Assembly: GCA_964451785.1 (NCBI GenBank)
Contig: CAYVJG010000013.1
Coordinates: 1 to 64,000 of the forward strand
Length of the DNA: 64,000 nucleotides
Direction of reading: 5' to 3'
DNA from: JAJYSO01 sp964451785
GTDB lineage: Bacteria > Bacteroidota > Bacteroidia > Flavobacteriales > Flavobacteriaceae
Below are positions 1 through 8,552 of this stretch, piece after piece. Numbering within the stretch: position 1 is the stretch's first letter; each line of letters starts with the position of its first letter. Both the position numbers and the translations under genes were made by a program. The notes under the pieces were generated by a model. The model worked only from the letters and a program-made list of their open reading frames with translations. It ran no database searches and was not told the origin of the DNA.

Positions 1-125
1 CCAACCATGTAATGGTTGAATACGATTAACCCCGAGTGCAACTCGGGGCACTGAGGCTACCGTATCCTACAGAACTACGAAGTAGTTCAACAATAAAGAT
101 CGCAGTAGAATGACTCCAAAATTTG
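1..125 (+). repeat. Three-hairpin intergenic repeat (family A), copy 1
   Basis: Copy of a dispersed element also at 1901-2030, 8253-8405 and, inverted and diverged, 4203-4331. It carries three consecutive hairpins: AACCAT/ATGGTT, CCCCGAG/CTCGGGG with loop TGCAA, and GAACTAC/GTAGTTC with loop GAA. It lies downstream of the leftward gene at 188-730 and may be cut by the window edge. Confidence 0.8.
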
Positions 126-187
126 AGTTATTAAGCTGAATAGACTTAACAATCACTTGTTTCTATTTGATACAAAAGTAAAGCGTC

Positions 188-730
188 TTACTTATCCTTC
201 CGCAACTTCTTATAAATTCTAATAGCAATAACTAATAAAACCATCAAGCCTAATAAACCGAGTACGCCCCACACCCAACTCATCGCATTTTTGACCACCG
301 CTAGCATCACTATAGCCACTAAAAACAGCGTAGCTACCTCATTCCACACGCGCAAACGCATTGAAGATACCGTAAATACGTCTTGCTGCTGCTGTTTAAA
401 AATGCGGTGTAAACTAAAAAAATACATGTACAATAAGACGACAAAACCCAACTTGATGTGCAACCATGGCTGATTAGCAAACGAACTAGCCCAGGGTCCT
501 GCAAAAATCAAAGTTGGTCCTAAAATAGCCGTCAAAATAGCCGATGGCCACGTGATTCCTAACCACAAGCGCTTAGCCATCAGTTGATATTGAGGCAACA
601 ATACCGCTGTTTTTTCATCTTGCTTTTCATGTGCCTCTGCTGCATAAATAAACAAGCGTACAATGTAAAACATGCCGCTAAACCAAGTGACAATAAATAT
701 GATATGCAGTGCTTTGAGGTATTGATACAT
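188..730 (-). CDS. hemJ: HemJ/CopD-family membrane protein (probable protoporphyrinogen IX oxidase)
   Basis: The 180-residue protein has several hydrophobic segments and starts with a HemJ-like N-terminus: KALHIIFIVTWFSGMFYIVR, with His9 and Trp16 in the first helix. HemJ proteins oxidise protoporphyrinogen IX to protoporphyrin IX in the inner membrane during haem synthesis, and length and motif fit this family (UPF0093/CopD-like). The assignment rests on recognising the N-terminal motif; no haem gene is adjacent, so a generic CopD-like role is possible. A Bacteroidota promoter lies just upstream on the same strand. The C-terminus is lysine-rich, as expected for a cytosolic tail. Confidence 0.75.
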   Translation of the reverse strand: MYQYLKALHIIFIVTWFSGMFYIVRLFIYAAEAHEKQDEKTAVLLPQYQLMAKRLWLGITWPSAILTAILGPTLIFAGPWASSFANQPWLHIKLGFVVLLYMYFFSLHRIFKQQQQDVFTVSSMRLRVWNEVATLFLVAIVMLAVVKNAMSWVWGVLGLLGLMVLLVIAIRIYKKLRKDK

Positions 731-762
731 AGTATTTTATCTATAACTTAAATTAAGTGCGA

Positions 763-790
763 CAAAGATAAAAAAGAATAGCGTATCAAA
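763..790 (-). promoter_or_regulatory. Bacteroidota-type promoter for the hemJ-like gene
   Basis: On the minus strand a perfect -7 box TATCTTTG (770 to 763, consensus TAnnTTTG) is preceded after 16 bases by TTTG (790 to 787), close to the expected -33 element. The box ends 32 bases before the ATG at 730. Confidence 0.65.
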
Positions 791-801
791 AGCGGAATGT
801 T

Positions 802-809
802 TATCTTCG
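802..809 (+). promoter_or_regulatory. Near-consensus -7 box for the short-chain dehydrogenase
   Basis: TATCTTCG matches TAnnTTTG except for one base and ends only four bases before the ATG at 814. The transcript would then be nearly leaderless. No clear -33 TTTG was identified. Confidence 0.45.
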
Positions 810-813
810 CTAT

Positions 814-1821
814 ATGATTTTACTCACAGGAGCAACAGGTTTAGTTGGGCGGCATTTACTCACGCGATTAGTCAAAGACAATCAGCCCGTGAAAGCTTTA
901 TTTCATTCAACAGAAAAACGCGATAAGGTGCTAGCTGATTTACCGCTGACCACTATCGAAAAAGCTAAAATCACTTGGCATCAAGCCGACTTAACCGACA
1001 TTCCTGCGCTTGAAGACGCTTTTGATCACATTACCTGTATTTACCACTGCGCCGGATTAGTGTCTTTTGACGTGCGTGATCACGAGCGTTTGCGCAAAGT
1101 AAATATTGAAGGCACGGCTAACTTGGTTAATATTGCTTTAGCCAAAAACGTCAAGCGATTTTGCCACCTCAGCAGTGTGGCTACTTTAGGTTCAGAACCT
1201 CTAAATCGTCCTATTTCGGAAAGCTCTCCGCGCAACAATGACAAAACTTACACCTACTACGCCATCAGTAAATATGGCGCTGAAATGGAAGTCTGGCGTG
1301 CCTCACAAGAAGGCCTATCTGTTATCATCGTCAATCCGGCCATCATTATTGGCCCTGGCAATTGGCATTCCGGCAGCGGACAATTATTCAGCCGTGTAGC
1401 AAATGAGTTCCCTTTCCGCATTCCTCGTGTCAGTGGTTTTATTGGCGTTGAAGATGTTGTCGAAATCATGATTCAACTCACCCAAAGTGACCTTAAAAAT
1501 GAGCGCTTTATCGCCGTTAACAACATGCAATCCATTGCCGAACTCACCGATCAAATTGCCAAAGCATTAGAAGTCAAACCAGCACACCGCCCACTCAAAA
1601 AATGGATGGTACGCGGCATTTGGGTTCTACAACGCACAGGACGCTTACTGTTTAATACTAGACAAGAAGTCACTCGCCTCAGCTTTAAGATGTTTAAAGA
1701 ACAAATCAATTATGACAACTCTAAACTGCTCAACACTATTGATTTCCAATACACTCCACTTTGCGAAAGCATAAAAAAAACAGCCCAAGCTTACCAACGT
1801 GAACACTCCCCTAAATCCTGA
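814..1821 (+). CDS. NAD(P)-dependent epimerase/dehydratase (extended short-chain dehydrogenase)
   Basis: The 335-residue protein begins with a Rossmann nucleotide-binding loop, TGATGLVG at residues 5-12. It has the Ser/YxxxK catalytic signature of extended SDRs (LSSVATLG, then YAISKYGAE near residue 150). The overall pattern resembles dihydroflavonol-4-reductase-like and sugar epimerase enzymes; the substrate cannot be told from sequence. It stands alone on the plus strand, divergent from the hemJ-like gene across 83 bp that hold promoter boxes for both. The C-terminal third is basic and variable, as usual for the substrate domain. Length is normal and no lesion is seen. Confidence 0.85.
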   Translation: MILLTGATGLVGRHLLTRLVKDNQPVKALFHSTEKRDKVLADLPLTTIEKAKITWHQADLTDIPALEDAFDHITCIYHCAGLVSFDVRDHERLRKVNIEGTANLVNIALAKNVKRFCHLSSVATLGSEPLNRPISESSPRNNDKTYTYYAISKYGAEMEVWRASQEGLSVIIVNPAIIIGPGNWHSGSGQLFSRVANEFPFRIPRVSGFIGVEDVVEIMIQLTQSDLKNERFIAVNNMQSIAELTDQIAKALEVKPAHRPLKKWMVRGIWVLQRTGRLLFNTRQEVTRLSFKMFKEQINYDNSKLLNTIDFQYTPLCESIKKTAQAYQREHSPKS

Positions 1822-1900
1822 TCTGCTTTAAATTTTTAACTAAAGTCTCGGGGAAGATAACAAATGGAAAGTTAGTGAATTATGTATTTGTCCATACGGT

Positions 1901-2030
1901 ATTAAAGCATACTTCTGTTTATATTTACAACCATGTAATGGTTGAATACGATTAACCCCGAGTGCAACTCGGGGCACTGAGACACCATATCTTACGGAAC
2001 TACGAAGTAGTTCAACAATAAAGCTTGAGC
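1901..2030 (+). repeat. Three-hairpin intergenic repeat (family A), copy 2
   Basis: Nearly identical to copy 1 across the three hairpins and extended to the left by a segment (AAAGCATACTTCTGT) shared with the copy at 8253-8405. It fills most of the gap between the convergent genes ending at 1821 and 2059. Nothing else is seen in this gap. Confidence 0.8.
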
Positions 2031-2058
2031 TATAATCTAACTTCTTAAAACTCCAGTT

Positions 2059-3720
2059 CTATTTTTGAGAGATTGAATAACCCCCTATCAACACGCCTGA
2101 CACATTCCAAAAACTAAAACTATTGCCCTCCTGTGGGCCTTCGGGAATAGCAATAGTAAACGTATGCCAACCCGGTGTGAGCTGTGGCAAATTGATAAAC
2201 ACCGGATTTGTAGCCGTCCCCGGGCACCATCCTGAGCGACTCAAATCAGAAGAAGACAAGCCATTTGAAAAGTTTCCTGACGACGGATTGGCCAAGCGAT
2301 GTGCACCACAATCTGTTCGCCACGGCGTAAAAGTATAAACCACTTTACCATCAATAAGCAAGGTATTCATTTTCGGATTAAACTCATCACCACCACCCCA
2401 GCCACCGTGGCCAGTGCTGATATAGCGCAATTTCAAATTCTCAACTCCCTCAGGCACATAAGCCTTCACCGTCAAGGAATCATTGTCAAAAAATCGTGCA
2501 TAAGTCTGCCCAGACATCTCTTTAATGTTGAGCGTATTAAAAATAGACGACACAAAAGGCTGAGCGGCTTCCTCGCCCTCACTTGGATAATAATCCAACT
2601 CTAAAGACACTTTATGTCCATTTTTGTCATAATTACCAATGTACACCCCTATCCAAGCTTCACCCTCGAGCAAAGGCGCCAAATGCGTCACCTCTTGCTT
2701 ATAGCTCACTTCATCTTTCCAGTCGTAGCCTTTTATCTCACGTTTATGGTTGTAAGCACGCACTCCAAAAGGTGTATAAAAACGAATCAACTCAACAGGC
2801 GGCACATAATTTTCAGTCGCCGTCATCCCTTTATACACATCGCCTTTATTGTCAGTCATTGTCGGCAATACCTCAACCCCATCCTCTAAAGCATCCAAAA
2901 AAGTGGTCTCTGCACCCATTGGAATCACAAACACACTACCCGTACGATCATACGCATCGCCTTCAGAATGCTGCGTTAAAGTCGCAAAAATCTGCCCGTC
3001 AAAATCTTCTGGCAAATGCACGCGCTTTAAAATCACCGTTCCGGCAGAATAGCGATACACCTTGTCAAATTGCCCCGGTTTAGGATTGACAATGCTATCG
3101 CCAAAGTTGATGGTTTGATTGTCAAAAATCGGAACAGTGGTATAACGACTCTTAATTTGATACGCTCGCAAAGTTGCCTCATCTACCAATTCACCAGGTT
3201 TAGGAAGCACATCAAGGCTATCCGGAATAGCCCCTTCTTTTATGGATTTAGCAAAAATCTCACGATTGCCATTGCGCACAATCTTTAGCACCAATCCTAA
3301 ATACGGCGCCACAGACAAACTCGGCGAACCTTTAATATCCGCATCTGCAGTAAACCATACATCAATGCTATTTGAAAACAAAGTTAAATGCGCACGATGA
3401 CACACATAGCCTAAAATCGTATCCGTTTCCGGCAAAAACTCTACCTTCACCAGCTGCTTAAATGGCGTTTTTGTGGTGTAAGTTTTTCCCTGATAATCCA
3501 AAGATTGATAGGTAGCCTTTTTGCGATAATTGATAAATTGTGCCGTCTTCGTTTGTTGAGGATTCAATACTGCCACGCCTTTCTGATACGTCATTATCAA
3601 CGGATGATCCGCATTCACTTCCTTGCCGTGATATTTCACCCCATAGGTTACCACGCCTTGCGCCAAGACTTCAACACTCATTAAACAACACAAGGCTACT
3701 GCTGCCAAACACATTTTCAT
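2059..3720 (-). CDS. PNGase F-like peptide:N-glycosidase with GLPGLI-like N-terminal region
   Basis: A secreted protein of about 553 residues that probably cleaves N-linked glycans from glycoproteins (glycosylasparagine amidase). The start is taken at ATG 3720, giving signal peptide MKMCLAAVALCCLMSVEVLA; the open frame extends two codons further to a GTG. Residues about 24-165 resemble the GLPGLI family of secreted Bacteroidota proteins. Residues about 205-390 and 400-553 align by eye with the two PNGase F domains. The catalytic-type Asp lies in GDAYDRTGSVF (compare EWDRYANVY of PNGase F) and the Glu in GGDEFNPKMN. Cys in TDCGAH and GWCPG match a PNGase F disulfide. A second Glu of the classical active site is not obvious. 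It may release host or dietary N-glycans. Confidence 0.82.
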   Translation of the reverse strand: MKMCLAAVALCCLMSVEVLAQGVVTYGVKYHGKEVNADHPLIMTYQKGVAVLNPQQTKTAQFINYRKKATYQSLDYQGKTYTTKTPFKQLVKVEFLPETDTILGYVCHRAHLTLFSNSIDVWFTADADIKGSPSLSVAPYLGLVLKIVRNGNREIFAKSIKEGAIPDSLDVLPKPGELVDEATLRAYQIKSRYTTVPIFDNQTINFGDSIVNPKPGQFDKVYRYSAGTVILKRVHLPEDFDGQIFATLTQHSEGDAYDRTGSVFVIPMGAETTFLDALEDGVEVLPTMTDNKGDVYKGMTATENYVPPVELIRFYTPFGVRAYNHKREIKGYDWKDEVSYKQEVTHLAPLLEGEAWIGVYIGNYDKNGHKVSLELDYYPSEGEEAAQPFVSSIFNTLNIKEMSGQTYARFFDNDSLTVKAYVPEGVENLKLRYISTGHGGWGGGDEFNPKMNTLLIDGKVVYTFTPWRTDCGAHRLANPSSGNFSNGLSSSDLSRSGWCPGTATNPVFINLPQLTPGWHTFTIAIPEGPQEGNSFSFWNVSGVLIGGYSISQK

Positions 3721-4202
3721 AGTCACTAATTTAATTCATAATTACACTTCCAGTCCTCCCCATCAATACCTCACGAAAATAATCATTTATGCATAAAACA
3801 AAAGTATTTTTTAACAAAACTGAATCATAAAGCAGCCTTTATTCCTTATTATTAGGGCGCGACCCCGTTGCGATTTGTATCTTTTTACAATTACTTATTC
3901 GTATTCACTATTTGTTTTATCACCTATCATTATCACCAACGGGGTCGGGCTGTCACTAGTCGCTTTTTGCGGCTAAATTGCGGCTTATTCATAAGATTAT
4001 CAAACTTTCCTAAAGTTTAGAATTTTAGGAAAGTTCCGTTTTAAAAACAGCCGCAAAAGAGCTCCAACAGGCCGTTCCATCCCTCGCGCAAAACGATAAA
4101 ATTCAATTTTAAACAAAAACTACAATCTCAACATTCTCTCTTCAAAAACTAAACTCAAATTAGTTATTATCCTCAAGTTCCGAAATTATTTTACCTCAAT
4201 TT
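3721..4202. other. Non-coding region with two strong hairpins
   Basis: No gene is seen here. A long-range inverted repeat GACCCCGTTG (3861-3870) / CAACGGGGTC (3937-3946) is followed by a compact hairpin AACTTTCCTAAA (4003-4014) / TTTAGGAAAGTT (4024-4035). A short GC-rich stretch then runs to about 4090. The arrangement looks like a Bacteroidota intergenic repeat, but no second copy is in this window. Confidence 0.5.
3799..3806 (-). promoter_or_regulatory. -7 box upstream of the PNGase F-like gene
   Basis: On the minus strand TACTTTTG matches TAnnTTTG exactly. It lies 78 bases upstream of the ATG at 3720. No well-spaced -33 element was found. Confidence 0.4.
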
Positions 4203-4440
4203 TTATTGTTGAACTATTTCATAATTCTGTAAAGTATAGTAATCTCAGTACCCCGAGTTACACTCAGGGTTAATCCTATTTCAACCACTATAGGATTGGT
4301 TATTACTATAAACAAAAATATGCTTTAAAAGGCCGAAGGCCTTTAATGTGATTAACCCTGTACAAACAAAGTGCAGTACAGGGCAAGATAGACTTACCCC
4401 TACTGAACCCCGAAGGGTGTTCAATAGCAAAGGAAGTGTG
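4203..4440 (-). repeat. Inverted, diverged family A copy plus further hairpins
   Basis: 4203-4331 is a reverse-orientation, diverged copy of the three-hairpin element. Its third stem is GAATTAT/ATAGTTC instead of GAACTAC/GTAGTTC, so one C-G pair became T-A and one became a wobble pair. From 4332 come more hairpins: AGGCC/GGCCT, CCCTGTAC/GTACAGGG and GAAC...GTTC around a CCC-GAA-GGG core. Confidence 0.7.
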
Positions 4441-4603
4441 CAGGTTATTATTAATTAAAAATCTACATACACCTGATTATCATATACATAACATCAAATA
4501 TCCAAATACATAATCTCCTAACTTCTCATTTATTACCTTCTTCGAAACTTGAATTCTTATTTGTTAAATCGATATTTTTTAGATATTATTTATAGTATTT
4601 CGG

Positions 4604-4611
4604 TAATTTTG
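4604..4611 (+). promoter_or_regulatory. -7 box for the DUF6067 glycoside hydrolase
   Basis: TAATTTTG fits TAnnTTTG and ends 27 bases before the ATG at 4639. This supports 4639 as the start rather than the upstream TTG at 4549. No clear -33 element was found. Confidence 0.5.
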
Positions 4612-4638
4612 ACAACTAAGTTTATAAGAATTAATTCT

Positions 4639-7600
4639 ATGAAATTTAACCTGAAGCCGTTAAGTAACTTCACTTTTTCTTTACTCTGTATGGCAGGTAT
4701 AGCTACTTTCTCGCAACACACCAATGCACAACAACTCGATTATCCTCCTCATGAAAAATGGGAGCCGGATACATTAGGTAATCACCGTGCGGTCATCAAA
4801 GTTGATGGTCGCAAAGATTTAGCCAAAGCTCACATCCTTTGGCGTCGTCGCGATCACCATCCCGACAAAAAAATGATTCTTATCGATGCCTCCACAGGAC
4901 AACAAGTCACTAATGTCTATTACCCTGAGGTAAGTCGCGAATTTGTAGATCTCGTTTTTGCACATCAAAAAGGCCATGATACATATTACTTGTACTACAT
5001 GCCTTATCAAAAACACGGCCGCGTTTACTATCCGCAAGATTACTATCCGGATTTTGTAGCAACAGCAGATGCCGATTGGCTCAAAGATGCCAAAACCGCT
5101 AAGCGATTTGCCAAGGCTGAACTCGTAAAATTAGAATCTGTAACCCGTTTTGACAGCTTCTATCCGATGGAATTTATCGCTACACAAGCCGAAACTAAAG
5201 CACTTCTAGCTGAGCATAGTCAAAAAACCTATTTGGTGTTTCCTGAAGACCGCTTGCACCCTATCAAAATGAAGGAAGATCTGCCGGTTCGTTGGATTGA
5301 AAATGGCGTTCAAGCTACTTTTGAGGGCACCGCTAAAAAAGGAGAAAACTACGCTTTCCAACTCGGTGTTTATGCCGCTCGTCAAGATTTACAAAATCTA
5401 AAAGTCAACTTCTCTACCCTAAAAGACAACGCAGGTCATCAAATTGCTGCCGACAAAATCACTTGCCTCAACACCACCGGCGTTAACTATGCCGGAAAAC
5501 CGCAAACCTACCGCGTTGACGTGCCTCAAGGTAAAATTCAAGCGCTTTGGAATTACATTGAAGTTCCTGAAAATGCAGTTGCCGGCACTTATCGCGGTAC
5601 AGTCACCATCACGGCTGACAATGCGCCAACGCAAGAGATCGAATTGACAATCACTATTTCAAAAGAGCAAGCTGTAAATAACGGGGTTGATAAACCTTGG
5701 AATATGACGCGCTTGCCTTGGCTCAACTCTACCTTAGCGCAAAAAAATACAGTTGTTGCACCTTATACAGCTTTAAAAGTTGACGACAACAGTGTTAGCT
5801 TATTAGGACGCAAATTAACCTTAAGCAACACCGGATTACCGGCACAAATTCAAACCTTCTTCCCGATTGAAATGACCAACATCAGCGATAAACCTGTTGA
5901 TATCTTGGCTAAGCCTATGCAGTTTAAGGTCACTACTGCCGACGGGAAACAACTTAAATTCAAAAGTGAAGGTGTAAACTTTACAACCCAAAAGCCAGGA
6001 ACCGTAGAATGGACCACAACGCTCAAGGCTTCCTCTCTAGAAATTCTCTTGACAGGACACATCGAATTTGATGGGTTTGTACATTATGAACTCCAAGTAA
6101 AAGCCTTACAAGATATTGCTTTGCGAGACATCAACTTGACTATGCCTTTGCATCAGGCCATTTCTAAATATTTTATGGGCCTTGGTCACAAAGGAGGATT
6201 GCGTCCTGAAAAAATCGATTGGACTTGGGATGTAGCTACCAAAAATCAAGATGGGGGCTGGATTGGCACGGTCAACGCCGGACTTAAATTTTCGTTACGC
6301 GATAACCACTACGAACGTCCGTTAAACACCAATTTCTACCTTCAAAAACCATTGATTTCTCCTGTATCTTGGGATAATAATGGTCGTGGTGGTATTCAAA
6401 TTGACGATCATCAAAACACTACTTTAGTCAAAGCCTACAGTGGGAAACGCCAAATGCAAAAAGGAGAGATTTTATTCTATAACTTCAATTTATTGATTAC
6501 GCCTTTCCACGCGATTAACACCGACTGGCATTGGGCGCACAAATATTTTCACGATTACAAACCTATTGACACCGTAAAAGCTTTTGGCGCAAACGTGATT
6601 AATATTCACCAAGGAAAATACACCAATCCATACATCAACTATCCGTTTATTGCGACCAAAGCGATGAAAACCTACATCGATTCGGCTCATCAAGCGGGCA
6701 TGAAAGTAAAAATTTACAACACAATCCGCGAGTTGGCGAATCGCGCTTACGAACTCTATCCACTGCGCAGCCTTAACCACGAAATTTTCCCTGAAGGTGA
6801 AGGCGGCGGTAGTCCTTGGTTACAAGAGCACCTCGATGGCAATTATATTGCCGGATGGTACACACCAGAAACCGATGATGCCGCTATCGTCAGTGGAGGG
6901 ATGAGTCGCTGGCAAAATTACTACATTGAAGGTTTGCGTTGGTTAGTACAAAATATAGGTATCGACGGTTTATACCTCGATGATGTGGCTTTTAACCGCA
7001 CCACGATGAAGCGCTTAAAACGTGAACTTCTACTCGACAGACATCCCGGAATTGTAGATTTACACTCTGCCAATCAACACAACGAACGCGATGGCTGGAA
7101 CAACAGTGCCTTGTTATATATGCCACTTTTCCCTTACATCAATCGCTTGTGGTTTGGGGAAATATTCGATTATGAAAACAACTCTCCAGCTTTCTACATG
7201 ACTGAGATGAGCGGTTTACCTTTCGGATTGATGGGTGAGATGCTTGAAGATGGCGGCAATCCTTGGCGCGGCATGCTTTACGGAATGACTAATCGCGGCC
7301 CTTGGACCGGAAGTGATCCGCGTCCTGTGTGGAAAATCTGGAAACTTTTCGGTATGAAAGGCAGCGATATGATTGGTTATTGGGTACCTAATAGTCCTGT
7401 AAAAACTGACAACGACAAAGTTTTAGTGACGGTTTACAAAAAAGAAGGCAAAGCCTTATTATCTATTGCCAGCTGGGCTAAGGAACCTGTTGAGGTACAC
7501 CTAGATATCGATTGGAAAGCTTTGGGTATCAACCCAAAAACAGCCAAGCTTACAGCTCCGGCATCTGAAGGCTTTCAGCCAGCAGCTGAATTTAATCCAA

Positions 7601-7653
7601 GTGAAGGCATTCCGGTTACTCCTAACAAAGGCTGGTTACTGATTTTAGAGTAA
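4639..7653 (+). CDS. Secreted glycoside hydrolase-like protein (DUF6067 type)
   Basis: A protein of 1004 residues from ATG 4639. The open frame runs 30 codons further to a TTG, but only the ATG gives a clean signal peptide ending near THAQQ-like residues (NAQQL) and it follows a promoter box. A beta-rich N-terminal half leads to a probable (beta/alpha)8 catalytic region. Acidic motifs there include IGIDGLYLDDVAFNR and YLDD-type strands typical of glycoside hydrolases. The overall pattern is that of DUF6067 proteins, which are thought to be glycosidases related to GH123-like enzymes. Substrate is unknown. The neighbouring PNGase F-like gene and SusC/SusD genes suggest glycan harvesting. A terminator hairpin follows directly. 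Confidence 0.7.
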   Translation: MKFNLKPLSNFTFSLLCMAGIATFSQHTNAQQLDYPPHEKWEPDTLGNHRAVIKVDGRKDLAKAHILWRRRDHHPDKKMILIDASTGQQVTNVYYPEVSREFVDLVFAHQKGHDTYYLYYMPYQKHGRVYYPQDYYPDFVATADADWLKDAKTAKRFAKAELVKLESVTRFDSFYPMEFIATQAETKALLAEHSQKTYLVFPEDRLHPIKMKEDLPVRWIENGVQATFEGTAKKGENYAFQLGVYAARQDLQNLKVNFSTLKDNAGHQIAADKITCLNTTGVNYAGKPQTYRVDVPQGKIQALWNYIEVPENAVAGTYRGTVTITADNAPTQEIELTITISKEQAVNNGVDKPWNMTRLPWLNSTLAQKNTVVAPYTALKVDDNSVSLLGRKLTLSNTGLPAQIQTFFPIEMTNISDKPVDILAKPMQFKVTTADGKQLKFKSEGVNFTTQKPGTVEWTTTLKASSLEILLTGHIEFDGFVHYELQVKALQDIALRDINLTMPLHQAISKYFMGLGHKGGLRPEKIDWTWDVATKNQDGGWIGTVNAGLKFSLRDNHYERPLNTNFYLQKPLISPVSWDNNGRGGIQIDDHQNTTLVKAYSGKRQMQKGEILFYNFNLLITPFHAINTDWHWAHKYFHDYKPIDTVKAFGANVINIHQGKYTNPYINYPFIATKAMKTYIDSAHQAGMKVKIYNTIRELANRAYELYPLRSLNHEIFPEGEGGGSPWLQEHLDGNYIAGWYTPETDDAAIVSGGMSRWQNYYIEGLRWLVQNIGIDGLYLDDVAFNRTTMKRLKRELLLDRHPGIVDLHSANQHNERDGWNNSALLYMPLFPYINRLWFGEIFDYENNSPAFYMTEMSGLPFGLMGEMLEDGGNPWRGMLYGMTNRGPWTGSDPRPVWKIWKLFGMKGSDMIGYWVPNSPVKTDNDKVLVTVYKKEGKALLSIASWAKEPVEVHLDIDWKALGINPKTAKLTAPASEGFQPAAEFNPSEGIPVTPNKGWLLILE

Positions 7654-7677
7654 TCACAAACTTTATGTTTTAACCTT

Positions 7678-7714
7678 AAACCTCCGTTAACATTGAGCTA
7701 ACGGAGGTTTTTTT
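7678..7714 (+). terminator. Rho-independent terminator after the glycoside hydrolase
   Basis: Stem CCTCCGTTA (7681-7689) / TAACGGAGG (7699-7707), flanked by AAA and a run of seven T. It is 25 bases past the stop codon. Confidence 0.85.
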
Positions 7715-8200
7715 GTGCCGATGGGAAACGTTGAACCCACTCCGGGGTTCGGGAGTTCAGTGTTACATGATCCCCAAACGGCGCTGCGCTTGTATGGGGT
7801 TTATCATGGTTTAACACCTTCGGTGTTCTGCCACTACTAGCTGCCAGAGAAAACAAATCTGTCAGTTAACAGAGACTTTTTTTGTGCCGATGGGAAACGT
7901 TGAACCCACTCCGGGGTTCGGGAGTTCAGTGNNNNNNNNNNNNNNNNNNNNNNNNNNNNNNNNNNNNNNNNNNNNNNNNNNNNNNNNNNNNNNNNNNNNN
8001 NNNNNNNNNNNNNNNNNNNNNNNNNNNNNNNCCCAAACGGCGCTGCGCTTGTATGGGGTTTATCATGGTTTAACACCTTCGGTGTTTTACCGCTGCTAGC
8101 TACCGGAGAAAACAAATCCGTCAGTTAACAGAGGTTTTTGAATCGATCTGATGGAAACGTTGAACCCACTTCGGGGTTCGGTAAGAGCTGCCTAACTCCG
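7715..8200 (+). repeat. 169-bp tandem repeat, two units plus a partial third
   Basis: The segment starting GTGCCGATGGGAAACG at 7715 recurs at 7884, so the unit is 169 bp; a third, partial and diverged unit begins near 8150. Each unit contains hairpins GAACCC/GGGTTC and AACACC-TTC-GGTGTT. The second unit is interrupted by the N run. No gene is seen between 7715 and 8252; short open frames crossing the gap are meaningless. Confidence 0.85.
7932..8031. other. Assembly gap (100 N)
   Basis: Exactly 100 N, a placeholder length. By alignment with the first repeat unit only about 10 bases (between GTTCAGTG and CCCAAACG) would be missing, or 10 plus a multiple of 169 if extra units were collapsed. 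Confidence 0.98.
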
Positions 8201-8252
8201 CATTTCACTTCGTTTGTACAGGGTTTATTTTCAGATTAAAGAACTTCGATTT

Positions 8253-8405
8253 TTTAAAGCATACTTCTGTCTATAATTACAACCAACCATGTAATGGTTG
8301 AATTTGATTAACCCCGAGTGCAACTCGGGGCGTTGAGATGACCGTGTCTTATAGAACTACGAAGTAGTTCAACAATAAAGCTCGAAGTAGAATAATTCCG
8401 AAACT
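8253..8405 (+). repeat. Three-hairpin intergenic repeat (family A), copy 3
   Basis: Same three hairpins as copies 1 and 2, with the same leftward extension as copy 2. It lies immediately after the 169-bp tandem repeat. The rest of the interval to 8490 shows nothing notable. Confidence 0.8.
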
Positions 8406-8493
8406 CTAGTCTACCAATTGATTTTTAGAGAAATCTCAATCAAGGTATTTCAATATCTAAGTTTAGCTTAATTCAAACTTCTTTTTTTAATCA

Positions 8494-8530
8494 AAAAACC
8501 TCCGCTAACATTGGGCTAACGGAGTTTTTT
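8494..8530 (-). terminator. Terminator of the metalloprotease-susC-susD operon
   Basis: Read leftward, an imperfect stem (CTCCG/CGGAG, extended with one mismatch) is followed by six T. It is closely similar in sequence to the terminator at 7678-7714. It lies 23 bases beyond the susD stop and has A/T runs on both sides. Confidence 0.7.
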
Positions 8531-8552
8531 TTGGGGTTTAGAATTTATTTTA

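Noticed and set aside
2583..3083. 166-codon open frame on the plus strand inside the PNGase F-like gene
   Set aside because: Low-complexity composition, fully antisense to a well-supported gene, no recognisable family or promoter.
7715..7880. Possible tRNA or structured RNA in the tandem repeat unit (GGGGTTCGGGAG)
   Set aside because: The stretch looks T-loop-like, but no cloverleaf or anticodon arm could be formed; only small hairpins are present.
7837..8115. Open frames running through the N gap
   Set aside because: The translation is mostly unknown residues and the flanks are tandem repeat.
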